A stretch of 64,000 bases of DNA from JABDGM01 sp963738665 (GCA_963738665.1 CAVTXL010000002.1:806001-870000); one strand, 5' to 3'. Positions 19,301-29,662 are shown, counted from the stretch's first letter. The notes: generated from the sequence alone by a model not told the origin. Translations and numbers: made by a program.

Positions 19301-20904
19301 GCGTAGCTGGCGGTTGCAGACAACTGAGCGGCGGTAATGCCGCCAACGCCATTAAAAATATTTTTCGACAAGTTCGCGGAACGGACGTCGGCGCCAGTGA
19401 AGATCGCTCCGGTCAGGGTGGCGCCATAAAGACTGACATTCCGCAGATCGGTCAGGGTGAAATCGGCCGAGCTGAGGTTCGAATCTCCCAGGTTCGCGCC
19501 TGTTAATATGCTTTGGCTTAGATTTGCGTTTTGCAGCGCGGCAAATGACAGCTGCGCATTCGTGAGGTTTGCGCCGCTGAGGTTTGCGCCCGCCAGGTCG
19601 GCACCGTAGAAGTACGAGTTGGTGAGGTTGTAACCGGCCAGATTGATGCCGGCGAGTAAGTTACCTGCCAGGGCGATTCCCGACAAATCGTGTGCGGCGT
19701 AGCTGGCCGTCGATTGGAGCTGGGCCGCGGTAATGCCAGGGGCGCTGCCGTCGTAGGCGCACGATAAATCGGCGCCGCGAACTTCAGCATTGGTAAAATC
19801 AGCGCCGCCTAGCTGCGCGAGGAAAAAACCGGCGTTCGTAAGATTGGCGCCAGAGAGATTTGCGCCGAGCAAATCGGCGCTGAAAAACAAGGCGCCAGTG
19901 AGATTCTGGCCGGCCAGATTTGCGCCGGCCATTAGATTGTAATCCAAGCGAATGCCGGACAAATCGTGGTTCGCATAGCTCGCGGTGGAGACCAGTTGCG
20001 CCAACGTAATACCGCCGGCGCTGCCATCGGACGCGCGCCTAAAGTCGGCGCCCTGCACAAGACTGCCGCTCAGGTTTGCGCTGGCAGGGTTCGCATTTGC
20101 AAAGTTGGCGCTGGTGAGATTCGCGCTCGTAAAGTTTGCGCCAGCAACGTTGGAATTAGAGAAGTTGGCGCTCGTGAGATTCGCATTGCTCAGATTCGCG
20201 CCCGATAGCGTGGACCAGGCAAAACTGGCCTCGGTAAGATTCTGGCCCGCCAGATTAATACCCGGCAAATTGTGTGTGCCGAGGCCGATGCGGCTCAAAT
20301 CGTGGGCCAGATAGCTAGCGGTGGAATAGAGCTGGGTAATGGTGAGGCCGGTTCCGTATTCAGGGTCGGGCGTGAAATTCGCGCCCCGCACTTCGGCGCC
20401 CGCCAGGTTGGTCCCGGTGAACGTGGCCTGGCGGAGATTGGCGTTCGTAAGATTCGCCTGGCCCAGATTGGCCGACGTGAAATTGGAGTAGGCCGCATAT
20501 GCGCCTGTAAGATTGGCTTCGCTCAGGTCGGCGGACGTAAGATTGGAGAAATCGATCGAAGTTCCCGTGAGGTTAGTCTGGATCAGCGTGGCGCCCGACA
20601 AATCGCTGAGCGAGAAATGGGCCCCGCTGGAGTTCGATTGGCTGAGTTCGGCGTTGCTAAGGTTAAGGGAAAATGACGATACATTTCTTAAATCGGTACC
20701 GAACAGATAGGCGAACGACAGGTTGCCAACCAGGTACCCATTCGCGGGCTCCTGGCCGGCGCCATCGATGCAAAGCGTCGTGCTTTCCTGTTTGCCCTGG
20801 CTGGGGTCGAAGGGGTCGATGTATTCCCACTGAAAGATGTCGGCTTGGGCCGTGCCAAAGGAGATGGCGAGGCCGACTGTTAACAAAGCGGTGGCAAGCT
20901 TCAT
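16366..20904 (-). CDS. Giant pentapeptide-repeat dockerin/PEP-CTERM surface protein (copy 2)
   Basis: From ATG 20904 there is a signal peptide (cleavage after ...TAQA before DIFQWEYIDPFDPSQGKQ). About 1250 residues of pentapeptide repeats follow, organised in blocks separated by QLYSTASYAxHDLSGI linkers. A beta-rich domain (GRTFDLFDWTGVNPTG), a dockerin-like EF-hand (DGNGDGQVNAADY) and a PEP-CTERM tail (VPEPATMILLGTGLLGFAA, then RRKN) complete it. Total size is about 1510 residues. Frame changes are needed near 18215-18235 and near 16720; the three pieces otherwise join seamlessly. Pentapeptide solenoids form right-handed beta-helices. Being secreted and exosortase-sorted, this one is probably a surface fibre or coat component, which is inference. 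It lies upstream of and overlaps ECF sigma factor 1. Confidence 0.87.
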
Positions 20905-21079
20905 GACAGAATTCCGTATGCGAGCTGGAAATGGGCCAGATCAATCCACGACTCAATGCGACGCGGGCTGCGGAATTGTTTCAAGGAATCCAGAACTAGT
21001 TAATGGGTGGCACGCACTTGATGTGCGTGCCACTCATTACGATGAAGACTCTGCGAATGCCTTCCGATTGCGGGGCCGT

Positions 21080-21880
21080 TCATCGTTTTCTCCTTCTTGC
21101 GACAAGGGACAAGCCGCAGGTGGCCGCCGCGGCAAGCAGGATCGCACACGGCTCGGGCACGACTTGGAACGCGGCCACCATATTCCAGCCGTTGCCTTGG
21201 TTGTCGCGGAGGGTCCAGCGGAGCTCGTGGCTGCCCAAGGGGCCGGCGTTGGGGTCATTCGCCCAGGGCCACCAGACGGCTTGTGACGGCGCGCGGTGGC
21301 TGGCGCCGGTGAAGCCGACGTCGCCGGCGCGGGGGTTGAAATCCTGGTCTTGCAGCGTTTCGACCAGGGCGCCGTCCAGCCACATCTCGGCGTGGCTGTG
21401 CATTGGAAAGATGGAATTGGGGATGACGGGGCCGGAGGCAAAGTCGCGTGAGGAACCGGTGACGCCGGGGTTCGGCAGCATCATGTACATGAAAAAGACG
21501 CCGTTGGGGTCGTCTGTGATTGCGCTTTTGGGAAACACCTGCTGATTGACAAATCCGGCGGCGGCCGCGTTGGTGGAGAGTTCCTGGTCGTAGGGCCCGG
21601 CGTGGGGCGTGTAGGTTGCGGCCCCTGGGCCTTCCAGCGGCAGCATCAAGTCGAGCGTATGAAAAAATGCATCCGGGAACGGGTCGGCCGGGGCGGTGAA
21701 GAGTTGGAAATCGGCCGGTTTCCAGATTGGCGAGCCGACTTGGGTCAGGCCGATGGAGATTTCATCTGCCCGCGCTGCGCTGGGGGTGAGCGAAAATAGC
21801 ACAGCTGTTGTGAGAAACAGATAAAGCAAGGCAGACCGGGGATGGACTGCATACACGGTGATGGGGTAAGTGCGAGTCAT
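21080..21880 (-). CDS. PEP-CTERM secreted protein
   Basis: The start at 21880 is chosen because AAGGAG lies seven bases upstream, although the frame extends to 21946. The protein is 266 aa: a signal peptide (hydrophobic ALLYLFLTTAVLFSL, cleavage after ...SAARA), a globular domain of unknown family with the notable IFPMHSHAEMWLDGALVETL stretch and a WTLRDNQGNGWNMVA strand, and a PEP-CTERM tail (VVPEPCAILLAAAATCGLSL plus RRRKR). No catalytic site is recognised. The C-terminal 150 residues resemble a carbohydrate-binding or choice-of-anchor-like beta sandwich. It lies between kinase 2 and the giant pentapeptide gene, all on the minus strand. Confidence 0.85.
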   Translation of the reverse strand: MTRTYPITVYAVHPRSALLYLFLTTAVLFSLTPSAARADEISIGLTQVGSPIWKPADFQLFTAPADPFPDAFFHTLDLMLPLEGPGAATYTPHAGPYDQELSTNAAAAGFVNQQVFPKSAITDDPNGVFFMYMMLPNPGVTGSSRDFASGPVIPNSIFPMHSHAEMWLDGALVETLQDQDFNPRAGDVGFTGASHRAPSQAVWWPWANDPNAGPLGSHELRWTLRDNQGNGWNMVAAFQVVPEPCAILLAAAATCGLSLVARRRKR

Positions 21881-22112
21881 AAGAACGGCTCCTTGGTTAG
21901 GGTGGGGGGAGGAAAATTCGTTCGCCGTCGTTGGATCCGACCTCACAACGGCTCACCGCTACATGCGATGTAGGCGGCGGATTTGTCTCACGGTTATCCA
22001 GAAAGAAAAAGAATATGCACCACGAAGAGACAAAGGACACGAAGGTCGCTTCATCTGACAGTCGTGCCCGTAGCGCCGTTGCGATAAAGAATGTCGCTTT
22101 AAAGAGATACGA

Positions 22113-24753
22113 TTACCGCTTCGCTTCGGCTTCTGTCGAAAGTTGCGGCCCGGTAATCCCTAGCAGTCCAGCGGCTTCGGCGCGGAAGCGGCGGAGATCC
22201 TCAATTTGGCGCTGGTTCAAGTCATTCTGGGGCTGGTTCTTGTCCATCGACCGTATGGATTTGTCGAACCACGTGCGGGCTTCGTCCTTTTGGCCAAGCT
22301 GCCAGTGGGCCATAGCCAGAAAGAACCAATCGATTGAGCTGCCGCCGCTGCTCAGCTCCATTGACTTCTCTAATGCGACGAGGGCCTGTTGCCATTGTCC
22401 TCGGCTGTAATGGGCCGCACCTAACGTGTTCCAAAATCTCGATTGCTCGGTGCAAGCTCGACCGCCTGGGCCGCAAGCTCGACGGCACGAGTCGGGTTGC
22501 GAAACTGCCGGTCCGGCGTCGTGGCAAAGGCCCACGCCAGATTATTCAGCAACATGGCATCATGTGAACCGAGTTCGAATGCCTTGTCGGCGGCGGGGAT
22601 TCCCTCAGCCAAATTGCCCGCGGCAATCAAGAGGCGGCCGAAATTTGCATTCGCCGTGGCATTATTGGGCTGCCGGCGCAGCAGATCGCGGAGAATCCTT
22701 ACGGCCTCGTTTGGCCTGCCGACATCTTTCAGGGCCGTGCCGATGTGGATGTAAATGGAACCATTATTTTCTGCGAAGGACGGAATCTTGTCGACTAATG
22801 CGAGTAGGCGGTCGGCCGACCGCTGGGCATCCTCGGCTTTGCCGAGGCCGTTCTGCACGTCGACCAGGACCTCATAAATTGGGGGTAATTCAAGGAAATA
22901 GGCTTCGTTATAGGCGCGATTGGCGATCGCAGCTTCATACTGGTTCGCCGCCTCGATCATGGCTTCTTCCGCCTCCGTCGCGCGACCTAGATGCAGGACC
23001 GCGTTGCCGAGCATGTAATAGCTGTAGGCACGGTGGTGGAAATATTCGTCGACATCCGGATGCTCAGTCACGAGCCGGTCGAAGATGGCATTGGCCTGGC
23101 GCAAAGCGCTCAGCTTCCGCGTATTTCTGCAGTCTCTGGCCGAGGACGGCGAGAGAACGATAACCCATCGCCGTTTCATACAGCAGCGGCGGGCTATTCT
23201 CACCATCGTGCAACAGAAGTTCGTAGTAAGCGACGGCGCGCTGCGCGAACTTATCACGGTAGGTTTTCGGCATTTCTGCCCATTCGCCGCTGCCCACGGC
23301 CACTTCAAACAGAACGGCATTCACGGTCGAGCGTGCCCGCAAGAAGTTATCTTCGGCCCTCTTTCGTTCGGCGGTGGCACGCTGGAGTGCTTGCTCTTTT
23401 TGCACAAGCGCGGCCGCCTTTTCATTTCGTTCCGCTTCCGCTCGGGCGCGCTGGGCGGCAATCAGTCGGTTACTAATGGCCAGGCCGGCAAGCAGGACAA
23501 ATAACATGAGGATGGCAGCGGAAATTAAGAACAAGACTGCGCGATTTCGCCGCGCGAACTTTCGGAATCGATAGATTGCCGACGGCGGGCAGGCTTCGAT
23601 CGCTTCGCCGTTCAGGTATCGGTCGAGATCACGTGCCAGGACGTTCGCCGATTCATAGCGACGGTTGCGGTCCTTGTCGACGCATTTCATTACGATCGAG
23701 TCGAGCTCACCGCGGACCATACCACTGAGCTTCTTGGGCTCCAAGCTGCGGTTGGCGGCGATTGAGGGGAGCGTGTCGCTCGAGCTGAGCCGAGTGCTGG
23801 GCTTGGGGGGCTCCTCCTCGCGAATGATCCGCAGCGCTTCGTCGAAGGCCGCGCTCCGCAAGCGCTGGCGGTCCAATGGCGTTTGGCCCGTCAGCAGCTC
23901 GTAGAGCAACACGCCCAGCGAGTAGATGTCGCTGCGGGTGTCGATATCGAGCTGATTGAAGCGGGCCTGCTCGGGGCTCATGTATTCAAACGTGCCGATG
24001 AGCTGTCCGAATTCAGTGAACATGGTGCGTTCGGTGAGTTTTTGCGCGGTGGCCTTGGCCACGCCGAAATCGATGACCCGTGGCACCGGCTTGCCGTCGT
24101 ATTCGGCGACCAAAACATTCGACGGTTTGATGTCGCGGTGAATGATGCCTTTTTGGTGAGCGTGTTGCACGGCCTGGCAAACGGGCACCATCAGTTTCAG
24201 CCGCTCGCGTAACGACAGACGTTTTTCGTCACAGTACTTCGTGATGGGCACGCCCTTGACGAGGTCCATCACGAAGTAGGGCCGGCCGGTTTCCGTCGTG
24301 CCGGCATCGAGGACGCTGCGCGATATTAGGATGGTCCATCATGGCCAGGGCTTGCCGCTCGGCCTCGAAGCGGGCGATGACCTGCCTTGTATCCATGCCG
24401 GGCTTGATGATCTTCAGCGCAACCGTCCGCTGCACGGGCCGCGTTTGCTCGGCCATGAAAACGACACCCATGCCGCCTTCGCCGATTTGCTGGAGCAGTT
24501 TGTAGGGGCCGATGGACATGCCTGCGGATTCGACCAATGGCGTGTTTAGAGCCGTCTCGTTTGTCGCGTCGAAACGAGCGGCTGGCGCATCGAGCAGGCT
24601 GTCCGGCTCAGCGTGTGCCTTGAGGAGCGATTCCACTCGGCGGCGCAGATCATCATCGTCGGCCGTGGCCTGGTTGAGGAAAGCGGTCCGCTCGGCCGGG
24701 GGCCTCTCGAGGGCCGCCAGGAAGATCGATTTGATATCGTTTGGGTCGACCAT
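22113..24753 (-). pseudogene. Membrane Ser/Thr kinase with TPR C-terminus (kinase 2), frameshifted
   Basis: From ATG 24753 the frame gives the N-terminal region and glycine loop (GEGGMGVV) but is lost near 24310. A second frame gives VKGVPITKYC, HRDIKPSN, DFGVAKA and the transmembrane helix (LFLISAAILMLFVLLAGLAI), lost near 23110. A third covers most of the TPR array, lost near 22450, and a fourth ends at 22113 (RAEAAGLLGITGPQL). Joined, it is a paralogue of kinase 1 of about 880 aa with all kinase motifs present. Three separate indels in one gene mean either decay or poor sequence. It follows ECF sigma factor 2 by 85 bases, repeating the cassette order of copy 1. Confidence 0.82.
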
Positions 24754-24838
24754 TGCTGCTCATACGCGTTTTGGTCAGAAACCCCAATGACAATGCGATA
24801 AGTGGGGCGCTCGTGTCTCAAAGGATTTGAGCATTTTT

Positions 24839-25423
24839 TTACCCGCCACTTGCGGTGCTTTCGTCGGCCAGCTCGCAGCGGAGCCAGGCCCGCGCGTAAT
24901 TCCAGTGTCGATAGGCGGTGGCCCGCGAGAAGCCCAGCGCATCGCCGGCTTGTTCCACCGAGAGGCCGGTGAAGACGCGAAGTTTCACGAGCTGCGCCGC
25001 GGGTGCGTCGTCGGTGGCTAACCTCGTCAGTGCATCGTCGAGCGCGAGGAGCTCGTCGGGCGGGTCGTCGACCGCGAGATTTTGTTCCAGCAGATCAATC
25101 CGCTGCCGTCCGCCACCGTATTTGATTCGTTTCTTGCGGCGGGCGTTTTCGATAAGGATGCGGTGCATGGCCTCGGCCGCTGCGGCAAAGAAATGGCGGC
25201 GGCCGTCCCACTGTAGTTCGCTGCCCGGCGACTCGGCCGCGCACAGACGCAGATAGGCTTCGTGTACCAGCGCGGCGGCGCCCAGCGTTTGGCCGGGCTT
25301 TTCTTGCGCGAGCCGGGCGGCGGCCAATTTGCGCAGCTCGTCGTAGACCAGCGGCAACAATTGTTGCGCGGCGCAGGGATCGCCCTGCTCGGCCGCCATC
25401 AGAATTCGGGTGACTTCCCCCAC
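24839..25423 (-). CDS. ECF-type RNA polymerase sigma factor 2 (TIGR02999-like)
   Basis: The protein is 194 aa from ATG 25423. It shares with sigma factor 1 the blocks LLPLVYDELRKLAAARLAQE, AALVHEAYLRLC and RRHFFAAAAEAMHRI in region 2. It differs more in region 4 (LVKLRVFTGLSVEQAGDALG, ATAYRHWNYARAWLRCEL). The high similarity of the first 60 residues to copy 1 points to common descent of the two cassettes. It precedes kinase 2. Nothing upstream on the same strand is obviously its operon partner. Confidence 0.92.
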   Translation of the reverse strand: MGEVTRILMAAEQGDPCAAQQLLPLVYDELRKLAAARLAQEKPGQTLGAAALVHEAYLRLCAAESPGSELQWDGRRHFFAAAAEAMHRILIENARRKKRIKYGGGRQRIDLLEQNLAVDDPPDELLALDDALTRLATDDAPAAQLVKLRVFTGLSVEQAGDALGFSRATAYRHWNYARAWLRCELADESTASGG

Positions 25424-25470
25424 GACAGTCAGGATACCGCGCCGCGGGTTAAGAATCGCCTGGGGCCGAA

Positions 25471-25514
25471 AAAAAGATCCCCGCAGAGGGTGTAAGCCGG
25501 GTTTTGTGCCGGCC
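25471..25514 (-). pseudogene. Fragment resembling the 3' end of RNase P RNA
   Basis: About 44 bases match 29616-29660, the 3' end of the RNase P RNA gene, in the same orientation: the P1 3' strand (CTGCGGGG), the universal ACCCGGCTTA and the preceding ACA(G/A)A. Only the last part is present; upstream (minus strand) sequence is unrelated. It is either a relic of an rnpB duplication or a target-site copy left by an element using the rnpB 3' end. Confidence 0.6.
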
Positions 25515-25644
25515 GGCGGCCGCTAGCGAGATTTGCCCACTTGCGTGGCCGAGCAAAAGTGAACCGCGCTAGCAACAAGATTCATGCTATACTGCGCGGT
25601 TTTTCAACATCCCACCCACGAACACCTTCTAAGCGACACAATTT

Positions 25645-25920
25645 ATGCCAACGGAACAAGAACTTGAGACTCTTGCAAAACAGGCGTGGCCGCACGTCGA
25701 CCGCGTTTCGGTCGATCGAATTGTGCCGGGGCGGCGAAAACCGAGTGAGTTCGAGCCCCTGGAGAGCGGTTTCACGCTGACTGCCTACGGCGCGGCCGGC
25801 GATATCGTGAAGCGGATCGCTGCCGCCACGCTCGATGCGATGCAGGGCAAGATCGAGCAGCAGGTAAGGAAGAAAAATAACGCAGGCGAGCCGAAGAACA
25901 GGAAAGTGGTAGTGGAGTAG
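25645..25920 (+). CDS. Small hypothetical protein
   Basis: The 91-aa frame starts at ATG 25645. A TATACT box lies about 60 bases upstream, but there is no clear ribosome site. Residues 1-75 look like a real protein (alternating charged and hydrophobic, RIAAATLDAMQGKIEQQVRKK helix at the end). The last dozen codons (GEPKNRKVVVE) are encoded by the start of the low-complexity GAGCAG array, so the original stop may have been lost to the repeat. No family is recognised. Confidence 0.5.
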   Translation: MPTEQELETLAKQAWPHVDRVSVDRIVPGRRKPSEFEPLESGFTLTAYGAAGDIVKRIAAATLDAMQGKIEQQVRKKNNAGEPKNRKVVVE

Positions 25921-25952
25921 AGCAGGAGAGCAGGAGAGCAGGAGAGCAGAAG

Positions 25953-26195
25953 TGGAGCAAGGGATCACCCCTCCCCTCTGCTGCGCGACGGACTACCACG
26001 GGCAGCCTTTTTCCCTCGAACCCACCGTGGCCGCGGTCGGACTGGTGGGCGACGAGCGTGGAGCTCGGAATCAGCGGAATTGCCTGCGAAGACGATACCG
26101 CGCGATGCCGCCAGCCCGCGCGGCGGGGGGGCTGTTGTTGCGCGGCGGCCGGCCAAACAGCAAGCCAGGGAACGATTTGAGCGGCAAAGTCATTG
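25953..26195. repeat. Dispersed repeat, copy 2 (243 bp)
   Basis: Near-identical to 9759-10000, same orientation, also preceded by a GAGCAG-type array. It lies between a small gene and the promoter region of the PEP-CTERM repeat protein. Confidence 0.75.
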
Positions 26196-26333
26196 AAAGC
26201 CTCTCCCGGGGATGCTGTTTTCCCGTTTTCCCAATCGAAGCGGATTCTTCTTTCATTCCCCGCGGAACTCAGTAGACTGAACGGCCCTCACTACGTGTGG
26301 CGTCGAACGATCTGAAACTGAAAGAAGTGTGAA

Positions 26334-29300
26334 ATGCACCATGAGCCTATCGCGGTACGACTCTCGAAGTTCTGCAATCTCTACGGCATAACGATGGCCG
26401 TTGCGTTGAGTTGTTCGGTGCAAAGCACATCGGCGGCCGATGTGACCTCCACCTGGAGCTCGGCGACGTCCGGCAATTGGGACGTCAACGCCAACTGGAC
26501 AAACGTGCCGGCAGGGGGCGGTTTTCCGAATAACGGCAACGGCGGCGTGGCCACTTACGACGCCGTGATCAACGCGGCCGGTTCGCCGTACACCGTGACA
26601 CTCGGTACAAGTATCACGCTCGAAGATTTAACATTGAACTCTGTCAATGCAACCGTGAGCCAGACGGCCGGCACGCTGACCACCAGCGGGGCCATCAATG
26701 TGAATTCCGGCACGTACAGCCTCGCGGGCGGCACGATTGCGGGCAGCACGGTCAACGCCACGGTGCCGATCGGCTTCAGCGGCCTGGGCAACGGGGTGCT
26801 GGCGGGCACGCTCAACGGAGTGGCGGTGAGCGGCGACCTGAACTTCCCCGACACGTTCTCGGACGGGCTGATCACGGGCGGCACGACGTTCACGACCGCG
26901 CACCTCTCGGGCATTCACGCCGAGATCGGCTTCGCGCCGAGTCAGACGCTCACGGGCACGATCCAGTTCGAGGGGGCCAATGCGGGCCTGCGCCTGGTGA
27001 CGATGAGCTCGGCCGGGGCCTTCACGGTCGGCGCGACGGGCGTGATCAAGACAGTGGCCGGCCTGACCACGAGCGACCCCACCATCGGCGGCGGGGGCTT
27101 TCTCTACAACGGCGCCATGGCGCTGACCAACAATGGACTGATCTCCTCGCAGACGAGCGGCCGGACCATCACCGTCAAACCCGACACGCTTACCAACAGC
27201 GCCACGGGGACGTTGGAAGCCAAGAGCGGCGGCATCCTGACGATCGCGCCGACCGCCGCTTGGAGCAATGCGGGGACGATCAGCGTGAATGCGGGCACGG
27301 TGAACCTGGGCGGCACGTTCAACGCCACTGGCGGCATCGGCACGTGGAGCAATACGGGCGGCACGGTGAACGTCACCGGCACGGTCAACGTGGGCAGTGG
27401 CGCCAATACCCTCACGCTGAACAACGCTACCGGCTCATGGAACATGGCGGGCGGGGCGCTGAGCGGCGGCACACTCGCGTTTGCCAACAGTAAGACGCTG
27501 AACTTCACCGGGCTGGGCAACGGCGTGCTGTCGGGCACGCTCAACGGGGTGACGGTCAGTGGCGACCTGAACTTCGCCGACACGTTCTCGGACGGGCTGA
27601 TCACGGGCGGCACGACGTTCACGACGGCGCACCTGTCGGGCATTCACGCCGAGATCGGCTTCGCGCCGAGTCAGACGCTCACGGGCACGATCCAGTTCGA
27701 GGGGGCCAATGCGGGCCTGCGCCTGGTGACGATGAGCTCGGCCGGGGCCTTCACGGTCGGCACGACGGGCGTGATCACGACAGTGGCCGGCCTGACCACG
27801 AGCGACCCCACCATCGGCGGCGGGGGCTTTCTCTACAACGGCGCCATGGCGCTGACCAACAATGGACTGATCTCCTCGCAGACGAGCGGCCGGACCATCA
27901 CCGTCAAACCCGACACGCTCACCAACAGCGCCACGGGGACACTGGAAGCCAAGAGCGGCGGCATCCTGACGATCGCGCCGACGTCCACGTGGGCCAATGC
28001 GGGCACGATCAGCGTCAACGCGGCCACGGTGAACCTGGGCGGCACGTTCAACGCCACGGGCGGCATCGGCACGTGGAGCAATACGGGCGGCACGGTGAAC
28101 GTCACCGGCACGATCACCAACACGGCCCACACCCTGACCCTCGACAACACGACCGGCTCGTGGAACATGGCGGGCGGCACGCTCAATGGCGGCACGCTGG
28201 CCTTCGCCAACAGCAAGACCCTGAACTTCAGCGGCCTGGGCCAAGGGGTGCTGTCGGGCACGCTCAACGGGGTGACGGTCAGTGGCGACCTGAACTTCGC
28301 CGACACGTTCTCGGACGGGCTGATCACGGGCGGCACGACGTTCACGACGGCGCACCTGTCGGGCATTCACGCCGAGATCGGCTTCGCGCCGAGTCAGACG
28401 CTCACGGGCACGATCCAGTTCGAGGGGGCCAATGCGGGCCTGCGCCTGGTGACGATGAGCTCGGCCGGGGCCTTCACGGTCGGCACGACGGGCGTGATCA
28501 CGACAGTGGCCGGCCTGGCCACGAGCGACCCCACCATCGGCGGCGGGGGCTTTCTCTACAACGGCGCCATGGCGCTGACCAACAATGGACTGATCTCCTC
28601 GCAGACGAGCGGCCGGACCATCACCGTCAACCCGGCTACCAGCTTTGCCAACGGCGGCACGCTCGAGGCCATAAATGGCGGCAGTCTGTCGGTGCCGTTG
28701 GGTTACACGCAGACTGCCGGAATCACCCGGCTCAATGGTGGTGGCGCCATCTCGGCGATCGATCCGGTCATGATCACGACATTGCACTCGATCACTATTG
28801 CGGGCGGCCGGCTCGAAGGAAGTGGCACGATCTCGGCCAACGTGGCCAACTCCGGCACAATTTCGCCCGGCTTGTCGGCCGGCGCACTTTCTATTGCGGG
28901 CGATTTGACGCTCACCGGCAGTTCCACGCTGCAAATGGAGCTCGGCGGAACACGGCCGGGCGTTGACTACGATACGATCAGCGAGGCCGGCACGCTTCCG
29001 TTGAATCTTAGCGGCACGTTGAGTTTGACATTAATCAACGGCTATGTGCCCGCGCCCGCCGACACGCTCATCATCGCGATGTCGAATCAGCCGATCACAG
29101 GCGCGTTTTCCAATGTTGCAGGAGGTCACGTGCTGGCCACGGATGGTGTGACTTCGTTGGGCGTGCTAGTGATTGGCAATGTCGTAGTCGTGGCCAAGCT
29201 GCCGGGAGATTACAACGGTAACGGCAAAGTCGATGCGGCCGACTACACGGTGTGGCGCAACAAGCTCGGCAGCGGGGCTTTCACCAGAGCGCACTTCGAT

Positions 29301-29441
29301 ATTTGGAAAGCCAACTACGGCGCGACATCGCTGGGAAGCGGCGCGGCCGAATCGGCTGCCGTTCCAGAGCCGGCATCCGTGGGGCTGTTCGCGTTTGCCT
29401 GGGCGGCTGGCGTACTTAAAAGATCGCGGCGGCGAAAATAG
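26334..29441 (+). CDS. Repeat-built autotransporter-like dockerin/PEP-CTERM protein
   Basis: The protein is 1035 aa. A signal peptide (MAVALSCSVQSTSA, cleavage near AADVTSTW) is followed by a WDVNANWTN motif common in beta-helical secreted proteins. Three copies of a ~242-residue block follow (about residues 145-765), each opening GLGxGVLSGTLNGVTVSGDL. Each block is rich in Gly/Thr/Asn and would form a parallel beta-helix. A beta-strand-rich domain, a dockerin-like EF-hand (DYNGNGKVDAADY) and a PEP-CTERM tail (VPEPASVGLFAFAWAAGVLK then RSRRRK) end it. The N-terminal Met at 26334 lacks a strong ribosome site; an internal ATG at 26394 is an alternative nearer the signal sequence. It is intact in spite of its repeats. 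Confidence 0.88.
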   Translation: MHHEPIAVRLSKFCNLYGITMAVALSCSVQSTSAADVTSTWSSATSGNWDVNANWTNVPAGGGFPNNGNGGVATYDAVINAAGSPYTVTLGTSITLEDLTLNSVNATVSQTAGTLTTSGAINVNSGTYSLAGGTIAGSTVNATVPIGFSGLGNGVLAGTLNGVAVSGDLNFPDTFSDGLITGGTTFTTAHLSGIHAEIGFAPSQTLTGTIQFEGANAGLRLVTMSSAGAFTVGATGVIKTVAGLTTSDPTIGGGGFLYNGAMALTNNGLISSQTSGRTITVKPDTLTNSATGTLEAKSGGILTIAPTAAWSNAGTISVNAGTVNLGGTFNATGGIGTWSNTGGTVNVTGTVNVGSGANTLTLNNATGSWNMAGGALSGGTLAFANSKTLNFTGLGNGVLSGTLNGVTVSGDLNFADTFSDGLITGGTTFTTAHLSGIHAEIGFAPSQTLTGTIQFEGANAGLRLVTMSSAGAFTVGTTGVITTVAGLTTSDPTIGGGGFLYNGAMALTNNGLISSQTSGRTITVKPDTLTNSATGTLEAKSGGILTIAPTSTWANAGTISVNAATVNLGGTFNATGGIGTWSNTGGTVNVTGTITNTAHTLTLDNTTGSWNMAGGTLNGGTLAFANSKTLNFSGLGQGVLSGTLNGVTVSGDLNFADTFSDGLITGGTTFTTAHLSGIHAEIGFAPSQTLTGTIQFEGANAGLRLVTMSSAGAFTVGTTGVITTVAGLATSDPTIGGGGFLYNGAMALTNNGLISSQTSGRTITVNPATSFANGGTLEAINGGSLSVPLGYTQTAGITRLNGGGAISAIDPVMITTLHSITIAGGRLEGSGTISANVANSGTISPGLSAGALSIAGDLTLTGSSTLQMELGGTRPGVDYDTISEAGTLPLNLSGTLSLTLINGYVPAPADTLIIAMSNQPITGAFSNVAGGHVLATDGVTSLGVLVIGNVVVVAKLPGDYNGNGKVDAADYTVWRNKLGSGAFTRAHFDIWKANYGATSLGSGAAESAAVPEPASVGLFAFAWAAGVLKRSRRRK
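26771..28640 (+). repeat. Three near-identical tandem repeats of 729 and 723 bp
   Basis: Equivalent points lie at 26796, 27525 and 28248, giving periods of 729 and 723 bases (243 and 241 codons). Long stretches are identical at the DNA level, including silent positions, so the duplication is recent or is kept uniform by gene conversion. The third copy is cut short at about 28630. Confidence 0.9.
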
Positions 29442-29618
29442 AAGCGGTTTCAAGACGCACCGATGAAACGGAAAGCGGCTGCATGCCGGCCAATTGAATC
29501 ACTCGGCCGGCGCTAGCCCCTCGCTCTGGAACTACTTGTCATCGACTCCAAAACGCAGATTGGCAGGTGGCGGCTTCGCGCCCGATTCGGCTGCCTAGAT
29601 CCGAACGCTTGCGAAAAA
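29442..29618. other. Intergenic spacer
   Basis: The spacer lies between the PEP-CTERM gene and the 3' end of RNase P RNA. No gene or clear terminator hairpin is visible; a GGCCGGCGCTAGCCCC palindromic piece recalls one near 3850. Confidence 0.5.
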
Positions 29619-29662
29619 GTCCCCGCAGAGGACCTGTAAGCCGGGTTCTGTGATCGGCCCTT

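Noticed and set aside
25471..25514. A second complete RNase P RNA gene
   Set aside because: Only the 3' ~44 bases match; none of the other conserved blocks is found upstream on the minus strand.
27435..28934. A 499-aa open frame antisense to the PEP-CTERM repeat gene
   Set aside because: It is highly repetitive and Arg-rich, has no start signal and follows the repeats of the plus-strand gene exactly; it is a GC-driven shadow.
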